A DNA stretch of 64,000 nt, from NCBI GenBank assembly GCA_963680875.1, contig OY804590.1, forward strand, positions 18,848,640-18,912,639, given 5' to 3'. The DNA is from Bathymodiolus brooksi (taxonomy: Eukaryota; Mollusca; Bivalvia; Mytilida; Modiolidae). Position numbers and translations under genes: made by a program. Under the pieces are notes generated by a model. That model saw nothing but the letters and a program-made list of their open reading frames with translations. It ran no database searches and was not told where the DNA came from. The first letter of the stretch is position 1; each line of letters begins with the position of its first letter. Of this stretch, positions 11,830-22,630 are shown one piece after another.

Positions 11830-12560
11830 GATCACATGACCCATATTCCCGGTCAGGTAGGTATAAAAGAAGACATAGTGAATGGGATCAGACCACTTAT
11901 AACAAACTGCCACTTATTAGGAGCCCCTGCGATAATATATTATCAAAATTGTTCTCGTCCTGTATATTCAGGGTCTATTTGTTGCAGGATGTTATACAAC
12001 AAACAATCTAATATAGAAAATAAAAAAAATACCTTACCGTCAGAATAAAATGGAAAACAAATAATGCCACACTGTCGGAAAATTCCAAAATCGTAGAAAA
12101 AGGCAAATTGGATACCATTAACACACAAATACCAATCGTAACTACTCGGCCATTCTCGCTACCCTTCTAATAACCTCGTAAGTAGGTAGTAGAAATTCTT
12201 CTTAAATTATTTGCCGGAAGATAAGCTGCACAAAAATATAGTCCACGAAAATCCAATATGGAAGACAAAATTAATAGCATAGCACCAGTTAATTAGTGAA
12301 ATTCATTGCTACATGTAGATAAACATTATAGCTGTGTCGCTTTTATCACAAATTATGGTTAATTCTTTTTTGTCACATGACCTAAAATTTAGAAAGTAAT
12401 TATATTTATCCGCCACCTACTTACGAGGTTATTGGAAGGGTAACGAGAATAGCCGAGTAGTTACGATTGACACAAATACATGACCCCTTACCTTCCTGAC
12501 TTGGTACAGACACTTCAATAAACAATGGCGGGATTAAATTAGTTTATTGAGATCAAATCT
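11830..12560 (+). mobile_element. Family II copy split by a Mutator-like MITE
   Basis: The left half (12050-12132) has CCACACTGTCGG and ACACACAAATAC. The right half (12470-12555) resumes with ACACAAATACATGACC, TTCCTGACTTGGTACAGACA and ATGGCGGGATTAAATTAG. Removing 12133-12469 together with one copy of the 10 bp target duplication restores a continuous family II sequence. Confidence 0.85.
12133..12469. mobile_element. Mutator-like MITE with 10 bp target duplication
   Basis: The 337 bp element begins CAATCGTAACTACTCGGC and ends GCCGAGTAGTTACGATTG-like. The terminal inverted repeats extend about 58 bp (to CTCGTAAGTAGGT) with a few mismatches. It is flanked by perfect ACACAAATAC at 12123-12132 and 12470-12479. 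Long terminal repeats with a 9-10 bp target duplication are typical of Mutator-like (MULE) elements. No transposase is present, so it is non-autonomous. Confidence 0.85.
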
Positions 12561-13074
12561 CCTCTTAGGAAATGATGCCTTCATGCAAGTGCTTTCCACA
12601 CGAGAGTAAAATGCCAGACTTCACATATAGCCAGTTGAACAGTGTTATTTTAAAGAACGTTATAATCTTTAACATTGCGCATAATATATGTCATCTTCGT
12701 GACACAGATGTTTTCATATGTGTAATATTGGCTATATTAAAGAGAGTCGATGACCTCCACCATTATCTAAATATTAGTATGCAAGGCCATAGTAAGACAT
12801 AACAGTGAAACAATTGTCAACTTTGAACCAAAATCTAATTGCCAATACCATCTGTGCGCAACTGACATAATACTTTTCAACAAGGTGTTAATATCTTCCG
12901 GGAAGACAAAAAAAAAACGTTTTGTAAGATAGGATGAGACGATTCTATAAATATCCTTGATTTAATAGTTTAGTACTCAGAATATTGTGACCTTGTAAAA
13001 AGTGTGAATAGAAACTGCAAGCTCAAGCGTGGCTACAAGTTGTGATATATAAACTCCTTACGTGGTTTTCATTG
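12561..13074. other. No gene seen
   Basis: The first 70 bp (ATGCCTTCATGCAAGTGC) resembles the family II tail that is triplicated at 25429-25593. The rest is AT-rich with no supported feature. Confidence 0.5.
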
Positions 13075-13183
13075 GTCCAGTGGGGTTCGTGTTGCTCGAT
13101 ATTTAGTTTTTTGTTAATGTTTTGTACATCGTTGTTTGTCCTATTTCTGTTGGCCATTGTATTATCTATCCTTCTTCCATTTA
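13075..13183 (+). mobile_element. Family P form A tail interrupted by a SINE
   Basis: CAGTGGGGTTCGTGTTGCTC, GTACATCGTTGTTTGTCC and GGCCATTGTATTATCTATCC are tail sequence. It stops at the SINE-B insertion site. Confidence 0.8.
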
Positions 13184-13189
13184 CTACTT

Positions 13190-13461
13190 GGGCCGGGGTG
13201 GCTCAAGGAGCTAGGTAGTTGGATTACCTAACAACTCATACAAGCTTATTACCAATACGGCGTGCGTTCGCGTCCGGATTTGTAAATTACAAAAAGGGCG
13301 CACTCGACTCACAACCACAAGTGATAAAGTTTAACAGTTGCTTGACCATGGTCGGTGCTTCTCGCCGGGTACTCCGGCTTCTTCCACCACTAAAACTGGT
13401 CGCCAAGATATAGCTGAAATATTGCTGAAAGTGGCGTTAAACACCAAAAATCCAAATCCAA
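13190..13461 (+). mobile_element. SINE-B, tRNA-derived, full length with target duplication
   Basis: The head GGGCCGGGGTGGCTCAAGGA and a B-box-like GCGTTCGCGTCC near 13265 are RNA polymerase III promoter-like. The 3' end is GATATAGCTGAAATATTGCT ... GTTAAACACC with an AATCC-rich tail. Target duplications TCCATTTACTACTT lie at 13176-13189 and 13462-13475. A second copy is at 40314-40590. The two small open frames across it are not genes. Confidence 0.9.
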
Positions 13462-13475
13462 TCCATTTACTACTT

Positions 13476-14330
13476 AAAATTTACCTGAAACATCTTGTAT
13501 GCATGACAGTTAAACAGGTTTCTTTATTTTTATAAATCTCTACTTGCTAGTGAAGGGAGATAAATTTGATACTTTCAGAATAAAATATACGAATAATGCT
13601 GATGCAATAGAATAAAGGTATTTCGAGGTCGAGGCTTGACTGGACATTTCCGATGTTAAAACAAGTGACCATATTTGTCCTATCCCTAAAGAAGGACAAA
13701 GAACATATCTGGTATCCAAACATTTTGTAAAACTAATTGTGTTGCAAAGTAAGAAAAAAATATATATTGAATTGTGTCACCTGTTGATAAAGAATGTTCG
13801 GTGGATATTAAGTCCTCCTCATCTACAGCTGTCTGACACCTTTGAGATCTGTTATAAATCTTTATCAAAAATGTTGTTCAATGACTGAACTGACTGGTAT
13901 ATAATGTAACAGGACGACGTTAGAAACACAAAACATAGCCAGTGAAGATCCGAACTCGAAATGACCCCTTTTGAAAAATGCATGTTAGAATATGTCTAGA
14001 TCAATTATTTTTCGTAAGTAAACAATTATTTTTCGTAAGTAAACAAAGATAATATGTATGTATTAAAACTACAATTAACTGAGTTCAGTTACTGTTTTTT
14101 TAAATATCGTATAGTAGATGTCTATAATAAATAAATATGTGTAGAAAATGTCCATTTGGCTGTTTAAACATTAACGCATTCCTCTCATCAGCAGAAACAT
14201 CATCATGGGATCAGATAAATCCATTTCCATAAGACCCATTTGGGACAAAAGCCAAAGCTGTAGAAACGGGTTACCTCCCCTCCTTGGTGGTCCTTGACCT
14301 GTAATGACAATACAACATATTATATATGCT
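13476..14330. other. No gene seen; short duplications only
   Basis: AT-rich sequence. ATTATTTTTCGTAAGTAAAC is directly duplicated at about 14006-14044 (22 bp spacing). There is no coding frame that I can support. Confidence 0.5.
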
Positions 14331-14334
14331 TATA

Positions 14335-14735
14335 AAGATATTTATCTAATAAACCATGTCAAAGTCGAAGCATTTGAATGTTGTGCGGATGATACTCACG
14401 GGACTACGTCCACCAGCAGAGATCTAGTGATAGTAATAAAAATCTAGATATCTATGATAAAGTCATGGAATCTAAACAGGATGACCAAAATTGGTTAAGA
14501 CCACGTATTCATTATTTAGAGACGGTAGATTTCAAATATAACTATATCTGATAAACCATGTAAGTACCGAAACACTGACTACTGGGCTGGTGATTCCACC
14601 GGGCACTAATAGTATGACAACAGAAACACTGACTACTGGGCTGGTGATTCCACCGGGCACTACTAGTATGACAACAGTAGTATCGATCCAGTGATAGTAA
14701 TAACAACACAGATATTAAAGTTATAGTTGAAATCT
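14335..14735 (+). repeat. Local duplication with a 54 bp tandem pair
   Basis: An about 200 bp segment (14335-14465) is repeated in diverged form at 14540-14735 (shared TAAACCATGT and AGTGATAGTAATAA). Inside the second copy, a 54 bp unit starting GAAACACTGACTACTGGGCT occurs twice, at 14569-14622 and 14623-14676, with one mismatch. Confidence 0.85.
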
Positions 14736-14865
14736 GCATTCCTTTATTCCTTTAATAAAGAATATGTGACCTCAGCCGATGTTGGCTATCCTGTTTAGAT
14801 CCTTTGGTTTTATTACTCACAAATATTTGTTTTAAATATTTGACTAATCAATCTTTCGGGTTACG

Positions 14866-15112
14866 GTTAGGGTGTTGGCGTTTAACGCCAGTTTCAACAA
14901 TATTTTAGTTATATCGTGGGTGTCAATTTTATTGGTGGAGGAAATCGGAATACCCGGAGAAAACCACCGACCTGCCGCAAGTCACTGACAAACTTTATCA
15001 CATAATGTTGCATCGAGTACACCTCGCATGAGCGGGATTCGAACATATAACGTTAGTGGCGATAGGCAGTTGTAAATCCAACTACCATACGATCACGACC
15101 ACAACGACCCCG
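14866..15112 (-). mobile_element. SINE-A copy, nearly full length
   Basis: On the minus strand the order is GATCGTATGGTAGTTGGATT (A-box region), CGAATCCCGCTCATG (B-box region), GACTTGCGGCAGGTCGGTGG, then TGTTGAAACTGGCGTTAAAC. The same tRNA-derived family recurs at least ten times in this window. Confidence 0.9.
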
Positions 15113-15159
15113 CTATGGTTCACGTTCAGGATTTACACATTAAAGCCCGTCGTATTCTA

Positions 15160-15235
15160 GCCTACATCTTTTTTCCCTTTGTTCATTGTGTTTTATTCGA
15201 GTTAAGGAACCTGATTACCACTTTGGTATCTTAGT
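15160..15235 (+). mobile_element. Family P form A tail stub
   Basis: CCCTTTGTTCATTGTGTTTT, then CTGATTACCACTTTGGTATC, is the last part of the form A tail. It directly follows the SINE-A copy. Confidence 0.7.
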
Positions 15236-16560
15236 AAAATTATATACCTTTTGGGATTGCTAATATCATTGGTTTCTGTGACTGGACGCAAATCATTATG
15301 GCTGCAATCATTAATACAAACAGTGTTCTTTTTGATGCCATTTCATATAATCTGCAAATACACAGGGTTGATGTTATATCTTAAAGATTAAAGATTATAA
15401 AAATAATATTTGATGTATATGATTTTAGATACAAATTCTTATAAAAGGAAACTTTTGTAATTAAAAAATGTGTAGATCTTATTTATTACGTATTATTGTA
15501 CTTCGTGTAAGTTTTTGAAGTGATATTTGGTACTGTAATATTTTGGCATATAACCTGGGTAATATTTTGGCATATTACCTGGACAATTAGACACTCAGTA
15601 TAATAATGATATTAATGTGGACATTATACCTGGACAAGACCACATTATTATATAAATATCAGCTTACATGTTTGTATACTAAATAACATCGCAACAAATA
15701 TGCCCAGATCTAGGGATCATTTTAAACTCAATTTAAGGTATGAGTTATGCTCATTAATGAAGACCTTACTGTGGCTGTTAAATGTAGGACATCATTAAAA
15801 GCTGATTTTGACCATTTACACGAATTTCCAATTTGATATTGGAACTGTTCTGATGGTGTAATGTCTTTATTACATTCCATTTGCTCGTTCTAATGATTCT
15901 TTTATATACATCAATATGATTGATTGTTGTATGACGTCCATGAGCTGCTGCAAGTTGTTTTCCACGGACAAAGAGAGTGTTATTTACCATACAGGAGGCA
16001 TAAGGATGGATTGCGTATTTAATTCGTCGCACGAAATCAGCAGATGCCGCCAATGAGAAAATAATAAATGGACTCTTTCTATAATTATCATTGTAAATCT
16101 ACCACGTTTCACAAGTATAAAAAGACCCGACTGACATATCCACCAAATATAATTTAATTGATTTTGTAAATCTGTTTATGTCTCGGCCATAATGGCAGTA
16201 TCGTCGGCATACAAGAGAACATACAGTTTCAAATATATATATTATTCTCTTTCAAACTCCCCAGACATAGACTTAATTCATTTGATTGTTTACATTTCAT
16301 ATTAAAAACTGCTCTAAATCATTCATATATAATGAAAATAGGAAAGGGTGAAGACTATTCCCTTTGTATACCACCATTAATACATGTATAATCTGAAACA
16401 TATTATTATTATATACAATTCTCGATTTGATTTTCTGTTACATATAATAAATGACATTTTATCATTTATGTATATTATTCAAAAGAAGTTTACATTGTAA
16501 CCCATCTCGTACAAAGTGTCAATAGCCTTAAGACATGTTATGTTATGAAAATTTAAGACA
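15236..16560. other. No gene seen
   Basis: AT-rich sequence with a small direct duplication (AATATTTTGGCATATAACCT and AATATTTTGGCATATTACCT, near 15538 and 15564). The 91-codon minus frame at 15778-16053 has no recognisable motif and I do not call it. Confidence 0.45.
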
Positions 16561-16583
16561 GTGATGGTCAACAATTCCACCGC

Positions 16584-16660
16584 ATCAATTGTGTAATGGT
16601 TAGCATGTTCGCCTCAGGGCGGTAGATCGTGGGTTCGAGTCCCAGTGGGGTCACCAAAGA
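16584..16660 (+). mobile_element. tRNA-like SINE head
   Basis: TGTAATGGTTAGCATGTTCG (A-box region) and GGGTTCGAGTCCC (B box) are spaced as in a tRNA, ending GGGGTCACCA. The 5' end GCATCAA does not pair with the 3' end, so an acceptor stem is lacking. A related head at 39378 is attached to a longer body. I read it as a solo SINE head, not a working tRNA gene. Confidence 0.65.
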
Positions 16661-16699
16661 ATAAAAGTGGCATTTTATTTTTATTTTGTGATATAACAC

Positions 16700-16870
16700 C
16701 GCCACATTTTATTGATATAGCTGTATCAAGCCAGGAAAGTGAGCGGTCAATATAGATGTGTGTTAAGGCTATCGATTTTTCCTATTTCTACGATTTAGAT
16801 TGTGGAATTGTACCGACAGTGTGGTATTGTTGGTTTTTAACCTACTCCGTTATTTCTGATAACACGTGTC
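16700..16870 (-). mobile_element. Family II copy, partial
   Basis: The plus strand reads AAGCCAGGAAAGTGAGCGGT, CTATCGATTTTTCCTATTTC and GAATTGTACCGACAGTGTGG. This is the inverse of the family II block at 46310-46460. Confidence 0.85.
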
Positions 16871-17469
16871 AGTTAGTACTTGACCCAGTAAAACAAGTGC
16901 TTTCTGTGGTTGTGGGCGTCAATATGGTCACTAGGTCATTCAGAACAACCATTATAAGTACATGTAATATACATCTTCGTGGATAGTAAAGTACATAATT
17001 ATATTGTGTCAATTAATTTAGTACTGAGGTAAATATCAGAAAATTGTCATGTATAAATTACAACATTTTGTGAAATTTGTAAATTTAATTAAAAACAAAT
17101 TATTAAAACTAAGGTTATCCTCCCTCGGGCATAGGTTACCTTAGCCGATTTAGTCTATCCTGTTTATGTGCTTTGATTTATTTGCTACCAAAGACTTGAC
17201 GACGGTTGTTCCAGAAACGCGTCATGCGCACTAAATTAAATATCTACGTTTTAGTTATAATCTGATGACACAATTGCTTTAATTAAAATAACTCTTTAGC
17301 AAATTTTCATTGAATTCCATGATATTATTTTACTCAAGGGACATCGACTTTCACTTTTACAAAGCAAAACTGAACCACTTCTTACATATAAAGCCATTCA
17401 AATCTGTCACTGTGTCATGGCGATCCATGTTCACATTACGCACGTGCCGAAATGTACTCGATACTACAT

Positions 17470-18662
17470 ACATGTGTTTCTGTTTCTGTTTCTGCCTTTA
17501 GGTAGTCGCCATCAATAGGTTGATGATTCTACTACTTTGGATATGCGCAGGACAAAGATAAATGACAATTTTGAAAATTTTGAAAAGTGCTATAATATTT
17601 ACAGGTGCAAGTAAAACAGACTTTATCACTTATTCCAGCTGGCTGATGAGGACCTTGAAGGTTTCAAGGCTCCCAGCAGTGGCAACATTGGCTGGCAGTG
17701 GATTCCATTCCCGTATAGTCCTCGGATAAAAAGATTTTCTCCTCAAGGTTGTTGAGCTTGCTGGAATTTGGAAAGATCTATCATGCATGTTCCTAGATAA
17801 GCGCTTGTTGGATCTATTTTAACTAGATTGTTGCTGATCTTGAATAGCAACACTAGCCTTGCTTGTCTTCTACGGGCTTCTAATGATGTCCACTGTAGTT
17901 GCTGTAACATTTCTGTAACAGACGAGGTGTTATGATATCTGTTTTTTACATATCTTGCTGCCCGTCTTTGTACCATTTCAAGCTATGCCTGTTATTTTGT
18001 TGATAAGGATCCCATGTAGTACATGCGTATTCCATCGAAGGTTTTACTAGTGCCTTGTATGCGTTCTCTTTTAATTTTGGATTACTGATGTTAATGTTTC
18101 GTTTGAGGAAGCCCAGTGTGCCGTTTGCTCGTTTGCATATATTTGCAATGTGGACATTCCATCTCAAATCTGATGATATTGTTACCCCTAGACATTTTGC
18201 GGATGTAACCTGTTCTAGTTGGTGTCCATGCAATATGTAGTCTCTCTTAATGATGTTTCTCTTCCTCAATACTGTGAGGACGTTACACTTTTCGGGGTGG
18301 AAACTCATCATCCATGCCTGCTCCCAGCTTGCTAATTTGTCCAGGTCTTCTTGCAGATGTACTGTGTCAACGTCTGATGTTATCGCTAAGTACATGATTG
18401 TATCATCTGCGAATAGCCTTACAGTTGATCGTATGTTGTCTAGCATATTATTTATGTAGTAAAGGAATAGGCTTGGTCCCAGTACTGATCCCTGTGGGAC
18501 TCATGACTGTACGCTAATATATTCTGATGTTACTCCCTCTACTACTACAGACTGTTTCGTATCCTTTAGGAAATTATGGATCCAGGTGTTAGCATTTCCT
18601 CTGATCCCATAATGGTCTAGCTTATGTACCAATAGGCAATGGTTGACTTTATCAAATGTGAT
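17470..18662 (-). pseudogene. 5'-truncated CR1/Jockey-like LINE, reverse transcriptase relic
   Basis: Minus-strand reading begins at 18662 with TFDKVNHCLLVHKLDHYGIR, passes one in-frame stop before VPQGSVLGPSLFLYYINNML, and has the catalytic box FADDTIMYLA. The thumb-like region includes CLGVTISSDLRWNVHI, then PSMEYACTTWDPY. A frameshift near 17986 leads into MVQRRAARYVKNRYHNTSSV. A second shift near 17747 leads to SFYPRTIREWNPLPANVATA, and the natural stop is at 17630-17632. A short 3' sequence ends in a GTTTCT/AGAAAC microsatellite at 17475-17501. The 5' edge abuts a SINE-A scrap (AAGTTTGTCAG). Non-functional. Confidence 0.88.
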
Positions 18663-18784
18663 CAAGTTTGTCAGTTACTTGCTGCAAGTCAGTGCACTCC
18701 TTTGAATGGTTTTTGCCGATTACAAGGCAAAGTATTCCAATCCTATTCTCCTTGCACTATCAATCTAGGGTCCGTTGTTGAACC

Positions 18785-18992
18785 TGTGATTAAGCTAATC
18801 ATATGATTAGCCCTAATTACATTTTTAATTCATAATCACATGATTAGCTAATGGAATGAATAAATATGATTAATTAATGCATTAATAAAAAAAAACAGTT
18901 CAGCAACATAATTTAATCATTCCATTAGCTTAAGTATGTGATTAGAAATTAGAGATGTAATTAGGGCTAATCATATGATTAGCTTAATCACA
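18785..18992. mobile_element. Foldback MITE
   Basis: The arms are near-perfect inverted copies of about 85 bp: TGTGATTAAGCTAATCATAT at the left end and ATATGATTAGCTTAATCACA at the right. The inner part also pairs (AGCTAATGGAATGA / TCATTCCATTAGCT). There is no coding sequence. I cannot define a convincing target duplication. Confidence 0.9.
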
Positions 18993-19027
18993 AGGTAAAC
19001 AACAACAATTGTTCAATCTCATTAACA

Positions 19028-19348
19028 ATGTTCCAGCATTATATAAAACATAAACTACCTTTGACTAACAGTAGCGTGACTGGCGTTTGTTTTCTTCCCC
19101 AAACATGCATTTGTAATAACGTATGGAGAATGGACTCTTTTAAAAACATTCCTGGAATTTTGTATTTCGTTGATCCAGTTATTTTCCTGATTTTCTTTTG
19201 TTTGTTGTTTTGTTCATTTCCTGTTCTGTTTTACAATGACCTGCTGATTTGCATCTTTCCAAGGCAAAGATCACGTCCACATAGTATTTATGATTGCAAC
19301 TACACGTTATTGACAGAGGACTTGGTCTTTGAGACCGAATTAAAATAA
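19028..19348 (+). CDS. Unrecognised ORF with a hydrophobic segment
   Basis: A 106-codon frame starts at ATG in the context AACAATGTT. Residues about 43-77 form one long hydrophobic stretch (PGILYFVDPVIFLIFFCLLF onward) that could be a membrane segment. The tail is polar (RQRSRPHSIYDCN). The stop overlaps AATAAATAA, which could act as a polyadenylation signal. No family is recognised, no introns are visible, and the ORF follows a MITE directly. It could be chance in AT-rich DNA. Confidence 0.22.
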   Translation: MFQHYIKHKLPLTNSSVTGVCFLPQTCICNNVWRMDSFKNIPGILYFVDPVIFLIFFCLLFCSFPVLFYNDLLICIFPRQRSRPHSIYDCNYTLLTEDLVFETELK

Positions 19349-19659
19349 ATAATCTCACATTTTATGAACAAATTAAAATATATAACATACATATATGTGT
19401 CTTGTTTTCGCGCCCTTTTTATGCAGAAAATAGTATTTAATGTCGTTTTCTCTCGGTTTTACTGAAAGGTCTATATATAGATATCCGTGTAAACTGTAAT
19501 AGTTGTCTACTTGTAACTCGGGGAAATATTTCCCATTGCTAATTAAATTGTTTATATTTTGCCAGCTGTTTTAATTTCTAGAGAAAAACTTATAGACAAA
19601 TCTTTTCAAAATGTTATTCTTTCCCAGGTGAATGTATGGATATAGAAATATAAATTGAT

Positions 19660-19930
19660 CGATGGTATAGAAATGGCAACTACATGTAGTTTTTCTGCGG
19701 CGGCGTACAACACCCCTTTTTTCCTCCCCTCGGAAAGGGGGTGTTCTCTAGTTGTGCTTGAATCAAGTAACGCGGAGACGCGAATGAGTTCCTTGTCAAT
19801 GGATAACGCTACGCTCCTTGTAAGTAAAAGGCAACGCTCCTTGTAAGTAAAAGGCAACTTGCAGCATATCCTGAGCAATACATGTAGCTTGTTAAGAGTT
19901 GTCGTTATTGACTCGTTGCAAGGTAATAAT
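19660..19930 (+). mobile_element. Family III repeat copy
   Basis: It shares GGTATAGAAATGGCAACTA, CTCCTTGTAAGTAAAAG and a GTTGTCGTT end with copies at 42110, 47000, 52805 and (minus or diverged) 25700. A 24 bp segment (GCTCCTTGTAAGTAAAAGGC) is directly duplicated here at 19811-19857. Confidence 0.6.
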
Positions 19931-20183
19931 TTCAGACCCTATCCAAAATATAACCTTTTCCTGTGACACGCTAAATCTAAGTACTGTTGTTTTTTTACTT
20001 ACAAGATTTATTGTTTGAACACATGTTCTCGTCCTTTATACAGTACAGCTGAAATACTGACTACTTGACATTAAACAACCATCAATCAATTTTACAGAGA
20101 AAATCATATTACTATAATCAAGAACATGTTACACATATCGTATATTTGTACCTCTTATAATCACGTGATAATCGGTTTTTGAA

Positions 20184-20422
20184 TTATGGTGCTTAACGCC
20201 ACTTTCAACAATATTTCAGTTATATCGTGGCGGTCAGTTTTGTTGTTGAGGAAACCGGAGTGCCCGGAGAAAGCCACCGACCCGATTTTATCAAATAATG
20301 TTGTATCGAGTACACCTCGCCATAAACGGGGTTCGAACTAACATAACTTTAATGGTGATAGGCACTGATTGCACAAGTAGTTGTAAATCTAACCACCATA
20401 CGATCATGACCATGACGGCCCT
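20184..20422 (-). mobile_element. SINE-A copy
   Basis: It begins with ATGGTGCTTAACGCCACTTT and ends ACGATCATGACCATGACGGC, the inverse of the SINE-A consensus. All parts are present except a short gap in the middle. Confidence 0.9.
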
Positions 20423-20814
20423 TGTGATAATAAACCAGTCTAGAAGTGTTCCCATACTTAATTAAATCTCTGTTTAATTTTACATTCGACAAACGTTCGA
20501 ATTATTTGGTTAAACTTTTTGTATCAATGAGTTCGATCAAGTGTTCCCATTTTATGCCTTGTAATTGTTTAATCAATTGCATTGAGAGAACATGACGTTT
20601 TTCTCCAAACAATGCCATCGACATAAAAACCGTGAAGTGTAGGCTACAAATAATAATTAAAAAAGATTAGCGCATATTATCATGTTTGGTATTTGTGACT
20701 GGTAGTTAGACAATTAGTAGCGATCGATATGATACTGTGTGACTATTTAAGTGGTCCATACACGTAAAACGCGTTACATACTTTCTGTTTGTTTGTTGTT
20801 CGATTTTGACCATG

Positions 20815-20945
20815 GCAAAGCACTGACAAACGGTATTACATAATGTTGTATCAAGTACACCTAGCAATGAGCAGAAATCGAACTCATAGCTTTAGTGCAC
20901 GTGGTAAAAGATACTGATTGCATTTGTAAGTGAAATTCCAACAAA
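20815..20945 (-). mobile_element. SINE-A copy, head part, diverged
   Basis: CACTGACAAACGGTATTACA, TGTTGTATCAAGTACACCTA and a CGAACTCATAGC block are the head half of SINE-A on the minus strand. Confidence 0.7.
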
Positions 20946-21099
20946 CATAAAATTTCGAGCCAATAAAATATATGATACACTTACGTTCTCCTGGCTGTGA
21001 ACCATCAGATTTTACGTGTAATTTACGGAAGAAAAATATTGGAGAAACGGAAACTAAATCCTCGCGTGAAATGGTACTAAAAATATCGTGGCTTTTTAT

Positions 21100-21175
21100 T
21101 AATTTATTTATTGATTGATTGATTGATTGATTGGTGTTTGACGCCAACTTTAGCAATATTTCAGCTATATCGTGG
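21100..21175 (-). mobile_element. SINE 3' tail fragment
   Basis: (GATT)n followed by GGTGTTTGACGCCAACTTTA and ATATTTCAGCTATATCGTGG. The same arrangement occurs at 55420-55505. This is the shared 3' tail, with the (AATC)n end on the minus strand. Confidence 0.8.
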
Positions 21176-22084
21176 CGTGAGCAAATTTTATTATAATTTA
21201 GACACCTACAAGACCCTTAGAAGTAAAACATACTTGCACGTATGAAAATTTATTAGAACAAAAATGATGCCTTGATTTGAATACAAGAATACAGCTGAAT
21301 GAACTGTTTATATGAAAATTCAATAAACGAACTGTTCCTTTACTATAACTTGTGCAAAATAAATTTATAGTCTCTCATGTTCATTTGCATCCATGCCCTT
21401 TCGTACTAATTAAAGATATCCACAAAAAAGTTATCTTAAAATATTACACTTAAATAGGTTACTCACATGTACAACTTGTGCAATCTTAAAACAAAAGAAT
21501 GTAAAAAAAATTCCTTACTAAACCAGCCACATAATATACACTCACCTTTCAATACAATCCACAAAAACAGGACGTAATGAGGCTATTATTATCTTACATC
21601 AGTACAAAAGCCTTCATTTTACAGGACATGTCAAAACAATTATAGTTTACTATCATTTATTTTTGGGCGAAAAAAAAATACTACAATTCTCTAAAACATG
21701 ATACGTGACATTGTAAGGAGACATGTTTCCATGCCTTTAATTTGTGTCAGAAATTGGTTCATGTCAAATAATATTAAATATACTTGTCATATATCATTTA
21801 TTAATTACAACGGTTCGCCATTTGCTAATATAACAACATTTTTGTTTGTAAAACATTTTTTTCAGGATTTGCTTTTTTTCTCTTTTTTTCTCTTTTGTTG
21901 TTATTTGTTTTTTACCTGGAATATGATTATCATAAATATATTGTCTATCAACATATAATATACATGTAGGAGTGGTCCATTATTATGTAATCTTGTATTG
22001 AATATTTATTTTGTGGTAAATTGTACGAGACAAACCGACGATTTCTGTTATTAGCTAAGCAGTGTTTGGATATTGGTTTTCAAT
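21176..22084. other. No gene; one single-copy relative of the 86 bp unit
   Basis: ACTGTTCCTTTACTATAACT and TAGTCTCTCATGTTCATTTG (21330-21412) match the 86 bp unit of the array at 53575-54740. I see no coding sequence otherwise. The open frame at 21698-21958 is T-rich and unsupported. Confidence 0.6.
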
Positions 22085-22205
22085 ATAAACGTTAGTCTAG
22101 AGAAATCCGAATGGACAATCATCAATGGACACTCCAGAGACAAGGACAACATTTGGTACAAGACACAGAACGAAGAAATACTAAAAACTGAAAATATTCT
22201 CGATT
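22085..22205 (-). mobile_element. Family P form B tail remnant
   Basis: GTTAGTCTAGAGAAATCCGA, GGACACTCCAGAGACAAGGA and GTACAAGACACAG are diverged minus-strand form B tail. Confidence 0.5.
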
Positions 22206-22242
22206 TCCACCAATATGATTGACAAAAAATATTATTCTTTTC

Positions 22243-22370
22243 ACATAATGTTGTATCAAGTACACCTCGCTATGAGCGGGATTCGAACTCATAACATTTG
22301 TGGTGATAGGCACTGAATACATAGGTAGTTATAAATCCAACTACCTTACGATCACGACCAAGACGGTCCC
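22243..22370 (-). mobile_element. SINE-A head fragment
   Basis: Minus-strand head with A-box (GATCGTAAGGTAGTTGG) and B-box (GAGTTCGAATCCCGC) regions intact. The body and 3' tail are missing. Confidence 0.85.
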
Positions 22371-22379
22371 ATTTTTAAA

Positions 22380-22630
22380 ATACCAGTACACTATAAATAA
22401 AATGAACAACAGAAAATACCACACTGTCGGACAATTCTTAAATATAATTGAAAAATCGTTAAAACAGACGCAACATCGATACCTCTAACACACAAATACA
22501 TGACCACTCACTTTCCTAGCTTGATACCTCTAACACACAAATACATGACCACTCACTTTCCTAGCTTGGTCACTGTACATACACTTCAATAAAAGGTGGC
22601 GGGTTGAACAATTATTATGTGTCCAACAAT
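22380..22630 (+). mobile_element. Family II copy with a 45 bp internal duplication
   Basis: The order CCACACTGTCGGACAATTC, GATACCTCTAACACACAAAT, ACTTCAATAAAAGGTGGCGG is family II. The 45 bp segment GATACCTCTAACACACAAAT ... CCTAGCTT occurs twice without mismatch, at 22478-22522 and 22523-22567. Confidence 0.9.

Noticed and set aside
16584..16660. Functional tRNA gene
   Set aside because: Internal promoter boxes are present, but the ends do not pair into an acceptor stem, and a related head belongs to a SINE at 39378.
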